This document shows positions 12,358-23,305 of a DNA stretch of 64,000 nt, piece after piece. Each line of letters opens with the position of its first letter. The first letter of the stretch is position 1. The notes under the pieces were generated by a model. That model was not told where the DNA came from, ran no database searches, and worked only from the letters and a program-made list of their open reading frames with translations. The DNA lies in assembly GCF_964340395.1 (NCBI RefSeq), contig NC_135557.1, forward strand, positions 16,885,867-16,949,866, given 5' to 3'. Made by a program: the position numbers and the translations under genes. Source of the stretch: Glandiceps talaboti. Its lineage: Eukaryota; Hemichordata; Enteropneusta; Spengelidae.

Positions 12358-12369
12358 TTATTTATCTAT

Positions 12370-12400
<31 letters not shown>

Positions 12401-12424
12401 TGTATCTATTTATTTATTTATTTG
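12358..12424. repeat. (TTTA)n microsatellite
   Basis: TTTA tetramers with two point changes. Confidence 0.93.
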
Positions 12425-12553
12425 AGATATCTACAGGATTGCCCTATTTACAGACACTCGGAAATTGGAAAAGACTAAAATGCATTCAATATTTACAAAA
12501 CTAATAAAAAATAAAAATATAGAAAAGATATTATTACCAAAACTACGTTAAAT

Positions 12554-12985
12554 TCATAAATCAATTATGTCATTTAGGATACGTTTTTTGAAATTACTGA
12601 GTCTAGAAATATGTCTGCGGTTTGTAGGGTATTGATAAAACTGAAGGTCCTTGGTAAAAACGAGTTTTTTCCTTTGAGTAGAATTAAAATGAGTCCCTTT
12701 AAAAGTGTAGTGGGAACGGAGATTCCTGGAGGGAAGATGAAAGGGAACATTGACAACAGTATACGTTGAATTAAAAAAGCCATTTAAACATTTATATAAA
12801 AAGACTGCATCCAGCAATTTCCTAAGAGACTGAGTAATACGAATGGAATATATTATATCGAGAGAGAGAGAGAGAGAGAGCGATAACAATGTTAGTAACT
12901 TATTTTCTACCCTTCGCTTACTCGGGTATTTTATGTCAGTATCCATATTTTTTACAGTATGGATAGCCACACGCTTCGACAACAC
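12554..12985 (-). pseudogene. Non-LTR retrotransposon (LINE) ORF2 C-terminal remnant
   Basis: The minus-strand frame contains LRKLLDAVFLYKCLNGFF, then RNLRSHYTF, RKKLVF and a terminal FKKRILNDI. This is the pattern seen after the reverse transcriptase domain of CR1/Jockey-like LINEs (KCLNG, LRS, FKK near the end). The catalytic domain is absent, and the upstream part of the frame is interrupted by a (GA)n microsatellite read as LSLSLS, so this is a 5'-truncated dead copy. Family assignment from pattern only. Confidence 0.5.
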
Positions 12986-12989
12986 AAAT

Positions 12990-13990
12990 TTATGTATGGG
13001 TAGCTATTTAATGCCTACATGAACAGATGGCTTTACAACTTTCGAAATCCACCACAGTCCTGGCTAATCAGCAGAAATCGTCTTTAAACTACAGTGATAG
13101 TTTTGAAATCGCTTTGACAAAAAATCTAATTGTCAATGACCACTATTTTACTTTCACAATGACTTGTTTATTGAAATAATTACATAAATATAATTTCTTA
13201 CTATTATTAAAAGGTTAAAATGTCTCAAAATCGTTATTTGCTTACATTTGTAAACTAACCCGTAAATAGACACAGCGTCTGAAAAATGAGGGTCGTTAGA
13301 ATATGAAAAACGCTGTTCGGAGACTTAAAAATAATAATTTGTACCCGCAGAAATGGCAATAAGCAGCTTGAGTCTTTTGCTTGTAAATATATCATAGGTT
13401 TAGGGATGCTCTGTTGACGTGGACTGATATGATTAGAGCGGGTAGACGTCCATAGGGTATATTAGCTAAAATTGCTATATTCAAGTCATTGGATAAATCA
13501 ACTTGTACCCTGTATTGATCTCGTCAAAGTAATCCAACCATAGCATAGCAAGGTATGTTACAAAACTGCACTTATTGCATGTTGGACATTTGTTTTTTAA
13601 ATGTCATGTGTTTTAATTCTTGTTTACGGCTGATGCATACTTTAAATACAAATTGTTTTCTTTTTGTATCCTGTTTTACAATATGTATTCATGGGTTTTT
13701 ACTGATGGTTCATTTTGATTACATTTTCACATTCCGCTATGCATATACCATGTTAGCTACTTCTTATAGTTAAACTGCAACCATGGAAAACTAAGGCAAT
13801 CGTGTTCTAAATTCTAAAAAGTAGTAGTGTTTAAATTCAATTATTTTATTTTTCTATTTGGAAATAATACCTTTCTAATGTCATGTTTGTTTCTTTTGTA
13901 ATCGCACTGATTTCGCCAAATATTGTATAGCCATTCAAATGTTAGGGTTTGCTTTTAGTTTGCCTCAGAAATGATTGGGGTAAATTATTG
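12990..13990. other. Non-coding stretch with no recognised feature
   Basis: Apart from short ORFs without family signature I see nothing here. Confidence 0.45.
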
Positions 13991-13994
13991 TGTG

Positions 13995-14425
13995 AGTTTT
14001 TAACTTTTTAAGTATTTCACACAGACTTGTTGATAAGTATGGGCAGACTTTTACTTTACATCCAGTAGTTAAAATTGGGCACAACTTTGAACATTTAAGC
14101 TATAATCTCGAACATTGCTAATAAATATGGGTAGACGTTTTACTTCCATCAACTAAACATTTGGCACAATTTTTAGCCATTAAATTTTGCTAATAAGTGT
14201 GTGTAACATTTTTACACATCCATCAGTCAAAATGTGGCATAACTTTCAGCCACGTTATTGCTAATGAGTATCGGCAGTTTTGTTACCCCCATCAGTTGAC
14301 AATTCGACACAATTTTCAACCATTAAATTAGAATTTCGAACATGGCTAATAAGAACAGACTTTTTACATACATCATTTGGAAACTGGGGGCAACTTTGAA
14401 CCATTAACATACAAACTCGAATTTT
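13995..14425. repeat. Old diverged tandem repeat, ~70-90 bp units
   Basis: Five degenerate units, each with a TTTTAC..CATC block, a GGCACAA(C/T)TTT block and a GCTAATAA block in the same order. Spacing varies from about 70 to 90 bp. Confidence 0.7.
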
Positions 14426-14774
14426 TAACTGTCGTGTTATAACTCACTAGTTGTGCATAATTATATAAATAATCCTTTTTGATGAAACAGTGTTTACATC
14501 CACCTCGACCTGTTTGTGTATGGGTTGCGGCTCTGAAAAGCGAATGTTGAACATTGTGTAATGTTCAAAGTATGTCCTGCATATCATACTTAATAATCAA
14601 CATTGAGGGGTGATTCCAACATGCGATTGTCTATTGGCTATAGGTATGTCAACCTAGTGTACTGGCACATAAATGTTGTCATTGCTGTCTTTCATCAGTA
14701 CGTTGCTTGGTCAATTGTGTGTTAGTCATAGACTGTGCATAATACCCCTGCCTTGTTCAGACAGTATTCGATGG

Positions 14775-15305
14775 TACCATAAGTGATAAATTAATGCCGC
14801 CAAGTGATACGTCAATGTCATCAAGTGATGAATCAAAATGCCGTCAAGTGAGAAGTCAATAGCAGCAAGTGATAAATTAATCTGCCAAGTGATACGTCAA
14901 TGTCATCAAGTGATGAATCAAAATGCCGTCAAGTGAGAAGTCAATAGCAGCAAGTGATAAATTAATCTGCCAAGTGATACGTCAATGTCATCAAGTGATG
15001 AATCAAAATGCCGTCAAGTGAGAAGTCAATAGCAGCAAGTGATAAATTAATCTGCCAAGTGATACGTCAATGTCATCAAGTGATGAATCAAAATGCCGTC
15101 AAGTGAGAAGTCAATAGCAGCAAGTGATAAATTAATCTGCCAAGTGATACGTTAATGTCTTCAAGTGGTGAATCAAAATGATGTCAAGTGAGAAGTCAAT
15201 AGCAGCAAGTGATAAATTAATGCCCTCAAGTGATAAGTCAATAGTAGGAATGGATGAAATAGTGCTGTCAAGTGATAAGTAAATGATAAGTCAATGATAA
15301 GTCAA
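14775..15305. repeat. ~85-bp minisatellite (left arm of an inverted array pair)
   Basis: Four near-identical copies plus degraded ends. Each unit contains CAAGTGATACGTCAATGTCA, TCAAGTGATGAATCAAAATG and CAAGTGAGAAGTCAATAGCA. The sub-repeat CAAGTGATRARTCAATG is the reverse complement of the core of the array at 15838-16848. Confidence 0.93.
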
Positions 15306-15837
15306 CCTTGACAAATGATAAATCAAATTGAACGAACAATAATTCATAAACTAAGGCAATAAATAATTCAATCTGGACAAACAATGTCATAAAGTACAGC
15401 TGAATCGACGCCTACCTGCAAATCTACATAAAGCACCCTAGCACACTTGGAAGTGAATGGCACCCTAGCACGCTTGGAAGTGAATATTCCATTCGGACCA
15501 TTTCAACTGTCGGAGGACTCTTAAAATTGTAATACCCATGTCTGCTTAGCTAGGTGTGCCTTTTTAATAACCTGGGTCATGATCCAGAAGATATATTATA
15601 CTAGAGGTTTAACATATTCTATTTTATTTCTAAGGGTGACTTAAACTTTATTCGTACCACGTTTCTGCCAGTCTAAGCATTTTGTGGAAATGATTGTGAT
15701 GCAGGGTGGATTAATAATCCACCAAGCATGCTAGGGCTACCAATTAGTAAGTTCAACCACAATTTCAATTGTGAATATCAGCTTATTGTTTGTTCATATT
15801 GAATCATCATTCGGACACATTGACTTATCACTTATAG
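15306..15837. other. Spacer between the two inverted minisatellite arrays
   Basis: Contains a 22-bp direct duplication (GCACCCTAGCACACTTGGAA / GCACCCTAGCACGCTTGGAA near 15433-15482). No gene seen. Confidence 0.5.
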
Positions 15838-16848
15838 AGATTCACGCATCGACTCATCATGTGTCAACCTTATCAATTGGCGACATTGCCCCATCACTTG
15901 ATGGCATCAACTCATCACTTGTTCACCTTAATTTATTAGTTGATGGCATCGACTCATCACTTGTCAACCTTACATTATTAATTGAAGGCATTGCCTCACC
16001 ACTTGATGGCACCGACTCATCATTTAACAGCATCGACTCATCTCTTCTCAACCTTAACTTATCAACTGATGGCATCGACTCATCACGTGTCAACCTTAAT
16101 TTATCCGTTGATGGCATTGCCTCATCACTTCATGGCATCGACTCATCACTTGTCAACCATACCTTATCAATTGATGGCATTACCTCATCACTTGAAGACA
16201 TTGACTCATCACATAATGGAAGCGATTCATCACTTAATGGAATCGACTCATCACTTGTCAACCATACCTTATCAATTGACGGCATTGCCTCATCACTTTA
16301 TGGCATCGACTCATCACTTGTCAACCATACCTTATCAATTGATGGCATTACCTCATCACTTGAAGACATTGACTCATCACATAATGGCATCGACTCATCA
16401 CTTGTCAACCATACCTTATCAATTGACGGCATTGCCTCATCACTTGCCAGCATCGACTCATCACTTGTCAACCATACCTTATCAATTGATGGCACTGCCT
16501 CATCACTTGATGTCATCAACTTATCACTTGTTCACTTTAATTTATCGGTTGACGGCATTGCATCATCACTTGATGGCACCGACTCATCATTTAACAGCAT
16601 CGACTCATCACTTCTCAACCTTAAATTATCAATTGATGGCATCGACTCATCACGTGTCAACCTTAATTTATCAATTGATGGCATTGCATCATCACTTGAC
16701 GGTATCGACTCATCATTTGACAGCATCGACTCATCACTTGTCAACCTTACCTTATCAATTGATGGTATTGCCTCATCACTTTATGGCATCGACTCATCAC
16801 TTGTCAATTTTACCTTATCAATTGATGGCATTGACCCATCACTTTTGT
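15838..16848. repeat. 21-bp minisatellite with a long open frame (right arm)
   Basis: About 48 copies of a 21-bp unit such as GGCATCGACTCATCACTTGT. Because 21 is a multiple of three, a 365-codon plus frame stays open, reading heptads DGIDSSL / VNLTLSI. Two other frames and the minus strand are also largely open and there is no good ATG, so the ORF is best explained by the repeat rather than by a gene. Confidence 0.9.
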
Positions 16849-16998
16849 TCTATTTTTGTTTGTTTTGAATTGTAGGTTTGTAATACTTGAGTTTATATTC
16901 AACTTTGTTCTATTTATTTATATCTGGTTGAATAAAGATTCACTTCACTTTATGGCATCGACTCATCACTTAACGAGATTGACTTTGGCCTTGATTAC

Positions 16999-17268
16999 GA
17001 TGCGTGTCTACATCACTGGTTCTGCTGTGTTTCAAATATGAGTCGAAACATTCGATATTGCCATTACTTTTCCCCAATTCTTCTATGACATTACAGACAC
17101 TGGTATAATTATGTTATTCTCCAATATTTTCTTCATTCAGCAAGAAAATGTTCATGGCCTAGCTATAGTAATTTTGTATACTGCTCATCTGGCAACTCGT
17201 AGTGACAAGGCCCCTTAGGTCACTCATATTTTCCTTAGCTGAACGAAGTAAAATATTGGGGAATAACT
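16999..17268 (+). mobile_element. MITE-like dispersed element (copy 2)
   Basis: Shares GTGTCTACATCACTGGTTCT, the CCCCTTAGGTCACTCATATT block and the terminal fold-back with copies 1 and 3. It ends less than 100 bp before the first F-lectin exon. Confidence 0.65.
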
Positions 17269-17359
17269 ACTTACACAAGAGATTGATACCCCACAAGAAT
17301 ATGTTCAAAATGATACGGTAAGGTTTTTTAATACTTGAAAAATATTTCTTCATTTTTAG

Positions 17360-19825
17360 ATGAAGTATCTGGCAGTATTTGTTGTCCTGGTTGTCGTCTT
17401 TGTTGATTTATCCTATGGTAGGTGAATGTTGGTATTACTTGAAAACTGAAAATGAAGGAAGGCTTTGAACAATGAATGAGCAGTTAACAATATTCCTTCC
17501 ATTAAAGTATATTCATATGGGTAACTGTGATCTGCTGTCCAACTTGCATCAGGAGGAGTTAATGTCATAAGGCCTAACGCTATTTTTCGTGATTTTTCAC
17601 TTTTAACGAGTTTACAATTGTTTATTTGCGATTTCTGATGATAGGAAAGGCCAATCCTCACTCTAAGGAAAAACATGAATTAAAGTTGATTCAGGGCCTG
17701 AGGGAAAAAAAACATTTCTCAAACGCCTCAATGCCATTTTATTTTGTTATTTCTTCTCCGATTTCACCATTTGGTGTCATAGATGGATACAGCTAATAGT
17801 ACAAATTAAACTGTTTTTAATGTATGGTTTGTTGTTTTGGGGTGAAAACGCTCCATTTATAGTTAGTGCAGGTTCATAAATGTAAATAGGAAAACTGAAG
17901 TATAAGAGAGGAAATCTCAGTCTGTAGGATTCGGGAAATATCACCAGATTGTTGAAAAAATACAACGACGTTCCTTGTTTTAGGAATACCATGTTTGGTC
18001 AAACGAAAGACAACTGTAGCACCTCCTACTGAAGCACCAACCGAAGCTCCAACCGAAGCTCCAACCGAAGCACCCACCGAAGCACCAACCGAAGCACCAA
18101 CCGAAGCTCCAACCGAAGCTCCAACCGAAGCTCCAACCGAAGCACCAACCGAAGCACCAACCGAAGCACCCACCGAAGCACCAACCGAAGCACCCACCGA
18201 AGCACCAACCGAAGCACCAACCGAACCGCCAACTACTCTTGAACCGGGTGAGTAAAATCTCTTTCCTTCATAAATATTGCGTCATGGGTTACCCAATTTA
18301 AGGTACGACAATAGAAGGTCCATAGAGTACAAAAACTGTATTGACTAGCTGAGTACTAGTCGTTTTCTAAAACAATAGAATCTTATGTTCTTGCATATGC
18401 TACATTAAAAGTTGTCTGTATTTGTGTATTAGTTATACTACTAAAGGCTAAAAATGATAATTGTGTGTTTCCCATAAGTTAGCTAGATAGGACTTTCTTT
18501 TATTATTTTGTATCTTTTTAATTGTTTCTATTTTTGAAAAATATGGTGTTGAAAACAAACAAAATGTCGGTCAGAATACCCCCCTCTGTGATAGTTTGAT
18601 AGAAAACAGACGTACATGAAAGTCAAGAAGACAAGGAAATTTTTTTGTTTTTGATCTTTAAAGGGTCAGAGGTTGCCTAAGTGTGTAGTAATGTACGTAG
18701 GTATGTGAATGTTCTTATTCACGATTGTTATTATTGATTGTTTATTTGTAACATATTTATCCACGTGGTAATTAGTATATATCTCTTAGTTTATAGGACC
18801 ATGGACTGGATTAATTTCAACTACTGGGCCATTTCTATGGTCCTCATTGGCATTCTTTTTGCTGTTATTCTAGTTTGTTGTTGTACTGTGTTTATCATAT
18901 GTTTCTGGTGTAATGATGTACTTTAGTCTACGCCAGAAAGTTACATACGATGTTATTTATTCGACATACATGTAATTGATATTATTCCTTTGTTCAGCAA
19001 AGGAGAATATGAGTGACCTAACGAACCTTTGTCACTATGAGTCGCTAGAGTATTTTCCGGCTGAATGAAGAAAAATATTTGGGAATAATACAATTATACA
19101 ATCACTAGTAGTATATAAAAGAATGGGGAAACTAATGGAAATTTTTAGCGTTTTGACTAATATTTCGAACAAAGCAGAACCAATGACGTAGACACGCGTT
19201 GTCGTGACGTAAACTGCCAGAGTATATATTCCATATTTTTTTGTTGAACCTGGCTCGTGCATGGTGTAGTATCCTTTATCTTGTCTTATGACGAAACGTG
19301 ATTCCTTGTTGAGTATGTCCCTCAATGTATACTGTAATCCATTGTAAAGAATAAAGAAAACTAGAGATCATTTCAAAAATGGCCCTAGCAGTGCAACCAG
19401 CTTTTCAAACACTTTTGACAAAAAGTTCGTAACTAATTATGATGGAGATGGATGTGTTTTAAGGAGAGGAATATTGTTTTTATAAATTCAGTTCTATTGA
19501 GTCATTTACAATTTATAATCTTCGTATCATCCGAATGCTAACTTCTATGATTTCTCATTTCTGTCACGACAGCCTGTGTGTATGCTGTCCCAATAAGTAA
19601 CTTTGCTCAGGGGAAGTCTGCCTCCCAGACTTCAACTAAACCGAAGGGCGACTACGGGCCTGAAAATGCAGTGGATGGAGACACTAATCCTGACATGGAG
19701 TCAGGAGCGTGTACTATGACTAAAAGAGAATCAAAGCCTAATTTGATTATTGATTTGGGTGAAAATAAGGACGTGTATGAGGTTGTCATACATCACCAAG
19801 GTGGTGATAATGGTAAGACAGAAAC

Positions 19826-19860
<35 letters not shown>

Positions 19861-20702
19861 AGCAACATGTGAGAGTGTGTATCGTGAAAAGGCTACTCCG
19901 TACGTGTAAAGACGTGACAACGTCACAATGCTGTCATTGTCATCGCATAGTGTTTAGAAGATGAAGTCGTTAAGCAGAACAACTGTCACAAACAACTAAG
20001 CTTATAAATCACATAGAAGCTCTGTGTCATACTCTGTATAGTTAAATACTTCCAATCACAAGCCCATCAACAACATCGCCACCTGGATTATCTGCTTGAG
20101 TTTACTTTTTTGTCTTCTGCGTATGCATGTCTATTCGTTCAATCGTTCTTTAACATGTTAGTTCTTTCTTTTGTTTACCACTTATTCATCTATTTAATTT
20201 ATGTAAATTAATTAATATATGTATGTATGTATGTGTATGTGTGTATTTATATGTTCTTTTGTTTGTTTGTTTGTTTGTCTGTCTGTGTTTGTTTGTTTGT
20301 TTGTTTGTTAGTTTGTCTGTTTTTTATCTTCAGCTTGCCTTTACCATGACAAATCCAAAAAATATCTCCTTCAGTGTTAATACTGATATGTCTAGTTTTT
20401 TACGTCTTAGCCTTAGGACGGACGGAATCAAATGAATTTTTTAGTAACACCATTTTATGCCATTATTTCCCTTAGATCGTCTTATTAAGGGAGCTATGGT
20501 ACGCGTTGGTGATAACACAAACCATCGTAAGAATCCGCAATGTGGAATTAAAGTTGATAAAGACATGAAAAAGGATAATCCAATCCACATCTCGTGCAGT
20601 GAGGACTGTGGACCTTTAAATGGACAATACGTCAGCGTGGAAATGACCGGTGAAAAAGAGAAATCTCTCCAGCTGTGTGAAATTGAAGTCATGGTAGGAT
20701 AG
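17360..20702 (+). CDS. Secreted F-lectin (FTP domain) with TEAP-repeat stalk, FTP-1
   Basis: Exons 17360-17417, 17984-18247, 19573-19812 and 20476-20702 (stop TAG); every internal junction is phase 1. Exon 1 is a signal peptide: MKYLAVFVVLVVVFVDLSYG. Exon 2 has KRKTT, then 16 perfect TEAP repeats, a mucin-like Thr/Pro spacer suited to O-glycosylation. Exons 3-4 form one FTP (fucolectin-tachylectin-4-pentraxin-1) domain with GPENAVDGDTNPD, IIDLGENKDVYEVVIH, AMVRVGDN and LCEIEVMVG at the end. Family members bind L-fucose and act in immunity or adhesion outside the cell. The His and first Arg of the usual fucose triad are not at their expected places (Thr and Gln instead), so classic fucose binding may be lost. 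ATG choice is supported by the signal peptide; a TTTTAG acceptor directly precedes it, so a 5' UTR exon may exist. Confidence 0.87.
17995..18234 (+). repeat. 12-bp coding minisatellite (TEAP repeat)
   Basis: Sixteen tandem 12-bp units of the type ACCGAAGCACCA with silent CCA/CCC/GCT variation, inside exon 2 of FTP-1. Only silent changes are seen between units, which suggests protein-level constraint or recent homogenisation. Confidence 0.95.
18797..18926 (+). CDS. Possible alternative terminal exon or 41-aa membrane micropeptide
   Basis: A TTTATAG acceptor at 18790-18796 is followed by two overlapping hydrophobic readings. Spliced in phase 1 from the TEAP exon it gives a 25-residue tail ending SSLAFFLLLF and a stop at 18871-18873, which looks like a GPI-anchor signal. 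From ATG 18801 (ACCATGG context) it reads 41 residues with one membrane span (WAISMVLIGILFAVILVCCC) and a Cys-rich end, stop 18924-18926. It lies between FTP-1 exons 2 and 3. No transcript evidence; either, both or neither may be real. Confidence 0.3.
18980..19266 (-). mobile_element. MITE-like dispersed element (copy 3)
   Basis: Inverted copy of the 1325-1648 element, sitting in FTP-1 intron 2. Its reverse complement reads GAGCCAGGTTCAACAAAAAA then TATGGAATATATACTCTGGC as in copy 1, and ends in the same fold-back. Confidence 0.65.
19826..19861. repeat. (GTA)n microsatellite
   Basis: About eleven GTA trimers just after the donor of FTP-1 exon 3. Confidence 0.9.
20215..20322. repeat. (GTAT)n/(GTTT)n microsatellite
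   Basis: Tetramer runs in FTP-1 intron 3. Confidence 0.85.
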
Positions 20703-20973
20703 AAGAACGTCTGTGATGTCAAATCTAGCTTGGATTGTTCCATAACACACAACTGTTTCTTGTATTATTTATGGGATAATGAATGTATTGAATGGTGATG
20801 GTGTGAATTGTTGGAAATACTTAACTCGGCAATTGTTCACGATATCAACAGGTATTCCAAAAGATACCAAATCCAAATCATATGTAAGAACATTTTATGT
20901 GATTTTGTTGTCAGTGATTGACGAGTAAAAAAGTACCAACTTATATTCAACTCTTCTTTGTTGTCTTCTTTGA

Positions 20974-20979
20974 AATAAA
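20974..20979 (+). promoter_or_regulatory. Poly(A) signal of FTP-1
   Basis: AATAAA about 270 bases after the TAG stop, suggesting FTP-1 ends here as its own transcript. Confidence 0.6.
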
Positions 20980-21205
20980 CCTTGCAAAAGAAACTTGCAG
21001 TGGCGTTTCGCTTCTCTTTTTTGTTGCATTTTAAGAAAAACTAACCATGAATCCATCATATGCCACGAAACGTTCTCTTCCGATGGACCAGGATTACTAT
21101 ATAGAGAGTTATATAGTTAAATAAGAGATAGAAACTAGTCACTGTGTACTAAACACCAAGTCATCTGTGATGAGTTTTCTCTGATTTACGTTGCGCACAA
21201 TTTTC

Positions 21206-21263
21206 AAAATACATGTATGTATGTATGTATGTATGTATGTATGTATGTATGTATGTATGCATG

Positions 21264-21292
<29 letters not shown>
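21206..21292. repeat. (ATGT)n microsatellite
   Basis: Near-pure ATGT tetramers. Confidence 0.94.
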
Positions 21293-21295
<3 letters not shown>

Positions 21296-21483
21296 CAGCT
21301 GCTTAGATTGTGTGTCATTCAGGATTATTCAAATATGCGGCATTTGCATGTGAAAAACCCAGATATAGGGAATGTTTATATTTTGGTGATTACTCGCCAG
21401 TGAGTCGTCACAAGTTCTCCACCTCCAAACATACAGTCAGTCATATGTAAAATATGGTCCCAGGCGCCGCCAGTTGTATGTTT

Positions 21484-21616
21484 AAGTGAGTGAGTGAGTG
21501 AGTGAGTGAGTGAGTGAGTGAGTGAGTGAGTGAGTGAGTGAGTGAGTGAGTGAGTGAGTGAGTGTGTGTGTGTGTGTGACTGACTGACTGACTGACTGAC
21601 TGACTGACTGACTGAC
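21484..21616. repeat. (GAGT)n to (CTGA)n microsatellite
   Basis: GAGT run, a short GTGTGT bridge, then CTGA tetramers. Confidence 0.94.
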
Positions 21617-21947
21617 GGATTGATTGATTGAGCGACCGAGCGTGTGAACGAATGAGTAAAGTGGAATCTATATTATAATATTATATTATCGCATCAGTAT
21701 CTCTCTAAGATAATTATATTTGTTTCCTACCAACTATATTCAATCCACAGCAATCTGTATTTGTTAAAATGAAAGTCAATCCATTTAGACGCTTGAAACC
21801 CAGTCACCTGCCTACCAATGTGAATGATTGATTATAAAAATAATGATAATATTATGTACACACGATAATTTAAGTATAGAGCTATGCTTGGCTCCAAATA
21901 AGTCCACCCGGACCTCATGAGTTCAGCGTTAGTGCAAAATGAAACTT

Positions 21948-22062
21948 GAACCATTCGTTGCTTGGTAGAGTCAAATTGAACGCTAATCTTCCTACATACA
22001 GCGTGGTACGTGTAATCATTGGCAAACACTGGCTTGAGTTCGAGCCTCGGACACAGTGGAAC
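21948..22062 (+). other. tRNA-like promoter boxes, possible SINE head
   Basis: TTGCTTGGTAGAGTC resembles a tRNA A box (TTGGTAGAGC) and GAGTTCGAGCC resembles a B box about 65 bases later. The fold is not a clean tRNA, so a decayed tRNA-derived SINE is more likely. It lies just upstream of the FTP-2 acceptor. Confidence 0.25.
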
Positions 22063-22129
22063 GAGGCAAGGCGTTTAAGTACACGTCCATCGACTCGCAA
22101 GGTTTCAATATCCCAAGGTTTTATTTCAG

Positions 22130-23305
22130 AGCATGTTCCTAGATTGATCAACGTAGCTGGGGCAGGGATTGCATCGCAAAGCAGCAACAAGTATGGTGAG
22201 AATGCAAACCAAGCTATCGATGGTGATACCAATAGTGACTATTTAATGAACACCTGCTCCCATACCGATGATGAACAGGATCCTTGGTGGAAAGTAGATC
22301 TAGGGACTTCATATCCTGTTTATGACGTCATCATCACAAATCGCCAGGACTGTCACAGTAAGTACAGCTTTTAAGGTAGGACCTCGGGACCAATTTCTCT
22401 AAAAATCACAATTCATACAATCTCTCCAAACCTTTACCATTTGAAAGCTGTTCCTGGTCCTTAGTAATAATAAAAGAAATTTCGTAGATCACCATCTTGT
22501 TGTCAAAGAAATTGATAATCTATTATTATCCAATAGAGTTGATACAGGAGTCGTCGGCCATATTGTATTCCGAATATCTTAATTTTGATGACATTTTGAC
22601 CTTTATTTTTAAAAAACTGTTGATTAAAAGTGAGAATGGGTTTAAGTTTTCTTTAACAAAGTATTATGTAACAGCGAAATTTAAGAAAGGTTTTCTATGT
22701 GAAGTGAACATTTAAATGAACCTATTCGAATCGAACCGAGCCAAACCGAACCAAACCGAACGAACCAACAAACCAAAGCAAATAGGAACGTGAAAGAAAA
22801 AGAAATACATGATACAATCTTTGAAACAAACAAGAAAACACATTTGTTTCTGACCATAAAAATAATTCCGCAGGAACAAATCAACGTCAGTGACCAGGAA
22901 CAATATAGACAACTGATTGGATCATTCAGCATGTATATCAAAATGTTGTATTTTAACCAGCTTCGGCCGACATTTGTCTACATAATGGTATATTCCATAG
23001 CTGCAGTTGGCGTTTGATGGCATATTGTAATTACATAATTGTGTCATTATGTATGAAATAGGGTATTCTTTTTCATAGGTGAACGAATACTAGGTACTGA
23101 AGTGAGAGTTGGTGACAATGAAGACATCGGTGCTAATGCTCTTTGTGGGGAACCAGTTGAGTCTGATAGGGTGAGCGATGAAACTTTGATTTTTGAATGC
23201 GACCCAGCTCTGCAGGGTCGCTATGTCAGTATTCAACTGGTTGGTCGACAGAGTCATCTACATGTATGTGAAGTTGCAGTTTTGGTACCCGAGTATCGTA
23301 TGTAA
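22130..23305 (+). CDS. Second F-lectin domain, FTP-2 (two exons, leader not found)
   Basis: Exons 22130-22357 and 23079-23305 (stop TAA), phase 1 at the entry and at the internal join. The reading has NVAGAGIASQSS, NQAIDGDTNSDY, TCSHTDDEQDPWWKVDLG, then NRQDCHS|ER across the intron, TEVRVGDN and VCEVAVLVPEYRM. Unlike FTP-1 it keeps the fucose-binding triad: His in CSH, 26 residues, then RxDxxxxR. No signal exon or ATG is visible between 20703 and 22129. The acceptor phase equals that of FTP-1 exon 3, so FTP-2 could share the FTP-1 signal/TEAP exons by alternative splicing, or be a leaderless duplicate. Only short sugar-binding function can be inferred. Confidence 0.8.
22358..23078 (+). other. 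FTP-2 intron
   Basis: Contains a short (CCGAA)n-like pentamer run near 22730-22770. Otherwise nothing recognised. Confidence 0.5.

Noticed and set aside
12850-12890. LSLSLS stretch as part of a real protein
   Set aside because: A (GA)n microsatellite that interrupts the LINE remnant.
17874-18255. Minus-strand GASV and LVLR repeat ORFs
   Set aside because: Antisense shadows of the TEAP exon, which has a signal exon, donor, acceptor and downstream domain on the plus strand.
18797-18873. Treating the hydrophobic mini-exon as a constitutive part of FTP-1
   Set aside because: It ends in a stop in phase 1, so it could only be an alternative last exon; FTP-1 exons 2 and 3 join in frame without it.
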